From an uncultured bacterium (GTDB lineage: Bacteria; Bacillota_I; Bacilli_A; RFN20; CAG-826), in contig CASFZN010000020.1 in assembly GCA_949299195.1 (NCBI GenBank), positions 148,429-212,428 on the forward strand: a stretch of 64,000 nucleotides of DNA, written 5' to 3'. Below the pieces are notes generated by a model. The model made no database searches. It worked only from the letters and a program-made list of their open reading frames with translations, and had not been told where the DNA came from. This document shows, piece after piece, positions 62,291 through 64,000 of the stretch; positions within the stretch are counted from its first letter, which is position 1; each line of letters opens with the position of its first letter. The translations under genes and the position numbers were made by a program.

Positions 62291-63610
62291 TAATTTACAA
62301 CTTGAACATTACACTTTATCAATTCCGCTTCCACTTAATCCTAAAACTATTTTAAAATAACATTGGTAGGTTCAACATTTGATATACCAAATGTTTCAGT
62401 GGCAAATAAGCCATATTTGGAAGAAAAAACTTGATATGGAGTCGAGCCACTTAAGCTCTTTCTTCCGTAGGAGTTAATGTTAGAAAATATTGCACATAAA
62501 TCTTCTTGTGTAATAGTATCTAAACTTACTCCTTTTTTCTTTATGTATCTAAAAAACTCATGATTTTTTTCGCATCTACCCTTTTCGTATGAAGCATAAG
62601 GGTTGCAATAAAATACTCGAAAGTTAAAAACACCTAATTCGTCAGTTTCAATGATTGGCAAAAGCATAAACTCAGCACCATTATCGGTTAATAAAGCATC
62701 AAATGTTTTACAACCACATTCTTTTAAAGCTTTATAAAGTTTACTAATTTGCTTGTTTATTGAATCTGCAGTTCGTCTTACTTTAAATCCTACTTGAAAC
62801 TTTGTTTGAGGGTCAAACATTGTTAAAACTGCATAGTTATCAATTCTTTTTCCAATGATTAAATCTATTTGCATTATAAACGAATTTGAGTAATTTTTTT
62901 GGTATGCGTTAAAATCATCGAACATTCTACCGTGTAAAATTTTAACGGGAACTCTCGTTCTTTTTTCTTTCTTTTCCTTAGAAGGTTTTCTTTGAACCGT
63001 TCTTGGTAAATCCAACACAGAAGCATTTAAATAGCCTTTTACAATCTACCTTCTAACTGTTTGTTCTGAGAAACGTATTGTTTTATCACTTTGAAGAATG
63101 TGATACAAAGATTGCCCACATTTAACCTTCGGAGAAACTTTTGCATCTAAGATTTTTAATTCTTTTGTTGTGATACTAGGACCTTTGTTGCATGTATGTC
63201 TAATTTCTTGTGACATTTATTCAGCTTCATAAGCATCATAAATAAATATTTCTTTTACGCAAGATTTTTGCCTAGGGCAACTATTGCAAACAAATGGAAA
63301 ACTTTTTAGTATTTGACAGTGCAAAGGTTTTTCGTGCAAAAATTTTTCTTGTTTGCTCCCTTGAGAAGCTCTATGCTTCTTTAATTCTTCATAAAGAGCA
63401 TTTCTAGAAATTTTCAGCAATTTTGCTAACTCTGTTACATTCGAATATGATTTTGACTCTATGTGATCTTGTAAAATCACTCTTTGGCGAAATGTAATTC
63501 TTTTTCCGGAAATTAACTGACCTCCTTTCAGCGGAAACAGAATTAATTTTATTATAAAACCTAATTTACAGGTTGTTCATGACAAAGTGCAATGTACAAT
63601 ATGTAAATTA
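62291..63610 (-). mobile_element. IS30-like insertion sequence bounded by 31-bp inverted repeats
   Basis: The left end (62291-62321) and the complement of the right end (63580-63610) agree at 26 of 31 positions, beginning TAATTTACA and ending CACTTTnTCA. A single transposase frame lies between, on the minus strand. Length about 1.3 kb, right for the family. The repeats differ enough to suggest age or divergence. Confidence 0.7.
62347..63513 (-). pseudogene. IS30-family transposase with lost start and two in-frame stops
   Basis: One continuous minus-strand frame of 389 codons. It shows the IS30 N-terminal HTH (SNVTELAKLLKISRNALYEELKKH), a Cys-rich segment (FVCNSCPRQKSC), and the DDE core: IMQIDLIIG (Asp), LLTDNGAEF (Asp), YASYEKGRCEKNHEF (Glu). 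TAA at 63217-63219 and TAG at about 63051-63053 interrupt it, and the expected start (63511-63513, 7 bp after GGAGG) is ATT. With no frameshift, these are recent point lesions. Confidence 0.75.
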
Positions 63611-63932
63611 ACTAACACGAAAAATGTTCTCTAAAATTATTAGTGGATCATATAATATCTAAAAGGTTCTAAAACCTACAACAAAGAAACACAATCAGGA
63701 ATTTTTGATAAAAATATACCTAAAAGTAGCTTTCGAGTAATTGCTGTACCTTTATTTTTTAATAAGGCTATCGTTTTTTTATTGATATCTTTCGTTTTCT
63801 TATAGAAATTTCAAATAAGCAAAAAATCCTGACCCATTGTTGTTTTTAAACGGAAACCAGTGTCAATGTCAACAGCAAAATGTCGAAAAGGGGGTGCAGA
63901 CAAAAACTTGGACTAAAATAGAAAGGACAAGT
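63611..63932. other. 322-bp region without a clear gene: decayed insertion-site DNA
   Basis: Between the IS30-like element and the next start codon I see no reading frame of note. TCAGGAATTTTTG (63695-63707) and its near-complement (63820-63832, 12 of 13) form a widely spaced inverted repeat around 112 bp, possibly a small non-autonomous element. After it, GTCAATGTCAACAG and AAAGGGGGTGCAGAC (63860-63901) resemble the left end of an insertion sequence that includes the gene at 63933. Confidence 0.4.
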
Positions 63933-64000
63933 ATGTACAAAATAGAAGAAATTGAAAAAGCATTAAATTTATTAGATACCTATGATGGACAATTATCTAA
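63933..64000 (+). CDS. start of a gene, probably a transposase OrfA (cut by window edge)
   Basis: Only 22 codons are present: MYKIEEIEKALNLLDTYDGQ, then LS. GAAAGGACAAGT precedes the ATG. The phrase IEKALNLLDTYDGQLS resembles the N-terminal HTH of IS3-type OrfA proteins ('...YDGQxSKTARxLGI'), and the upstream GGGGGTGCAG is IS3-like. Too short to be sure. Confidence 0.35.
   Translation, partial: MYKIEEIEKALNLLDTYDGQLS

Noticed and set aside
1..64000. tRNA or rRNA genes
   Set aside because: No cloverleaf, TTCGA-type arm or rRNA segment was recognised in the gaps; the window is nearly all protein-coding.

Overview
The window is AT-rich, gene-dense chromosome of a low-GC Bacillota-like bacterium. 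Support comes from gene order: glyS-recO-era-cdd-ybeY, rpsU, mtaB-rsmE-dnaJ-dnaK-grpE-hrcA-hemW-lepA, greA-yrzB-ruvX-alaS, and rbfA-infB-ylxR-nusA-rimP with rpsO and pnp nearby. Compactness, very low GC and missing neighbours (no prmA beside dnaJ, no ylxQ between ylxR and infB) suggest a streamlined lineage close to Mollicutes, such as an uncultured RF39/RFN20-type gut Bacilli. That placement is inference. TGA is a real stop here (acpS and the ttcA-like gene end in it).

Layout. 1-5.4 kb: glyS (cut by the edge), recO, era, cdd, ybeY, an orphan C39-peptidase membrane protein, rpsU, deoC, rpmF. 5.4-15.8 kb: mtaB, an unknown gene, rsmE, a zinc-ribbon/TM2 protein and an ADP-ribosylglycohydrolase, then the heat-shock operon hrcA-grpE-dnaK-dnaJ under two CIRCE operators, then hemW. 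15.8-27.9 kb: a degenerate Fic-fold/winged-helix protein, lepA, a nuclease-helicase fusion, fmt, rpsT, holA, comEC-comEA, greA, yrzB, ruvX. 27.9-32.5 kb: alaS behind a T-box, a membrane protein, mnmA, dtd. 33-45 kb: rarA, pyrimidine-nucleoside phosphorylase, an RsmB/RsmF-type methyltransferase, plsC, pulA, acpS, ftsK, an RNase J homologue that lost most of its metal ligands. 45-58.8 kb: a phosphodiesterase, pnp, a heterodimeric ABC exporter, rpsO, ribF, a TtcA-like protein, then the rimP-nusA-ylxR-infB-rbfA operon. 58.9-60.8 kb: Nudix hydrolase, EamA transporter with a His-rich tail, gamma-glutamylcyclotransferase. 60.8-64 kb: decayed insertion sequences (ISLre2-like, IS30-like) and the start of another gene.

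Three patterns go beyond ordinary annotation. (1) At seven loci there are arrays of 4-5 units of an 11-bp motif, TACT(A/G)(G/A)AAAnn, spaced exactly 11 bp, about one helical turn. They lie in intergenic DNA and inside unrelated genes, on either strand, which points to a DNA-level role such as binding of a nucleoid or segregation protein. (2) comEA-comEC and the distant C39-peptidase gene share an unusual upstream element of about 70 bp, suggesting one competence-type regulon that includes the orphan peptidase. (3) Many transcription units place a TATAAT-like -10 box only 6-10 bp before the ATG with no Shine-Dalgarno, which suggests widespread leaderless mRNAs.

All calls were made by reading the sequence and translations; no database search was run.
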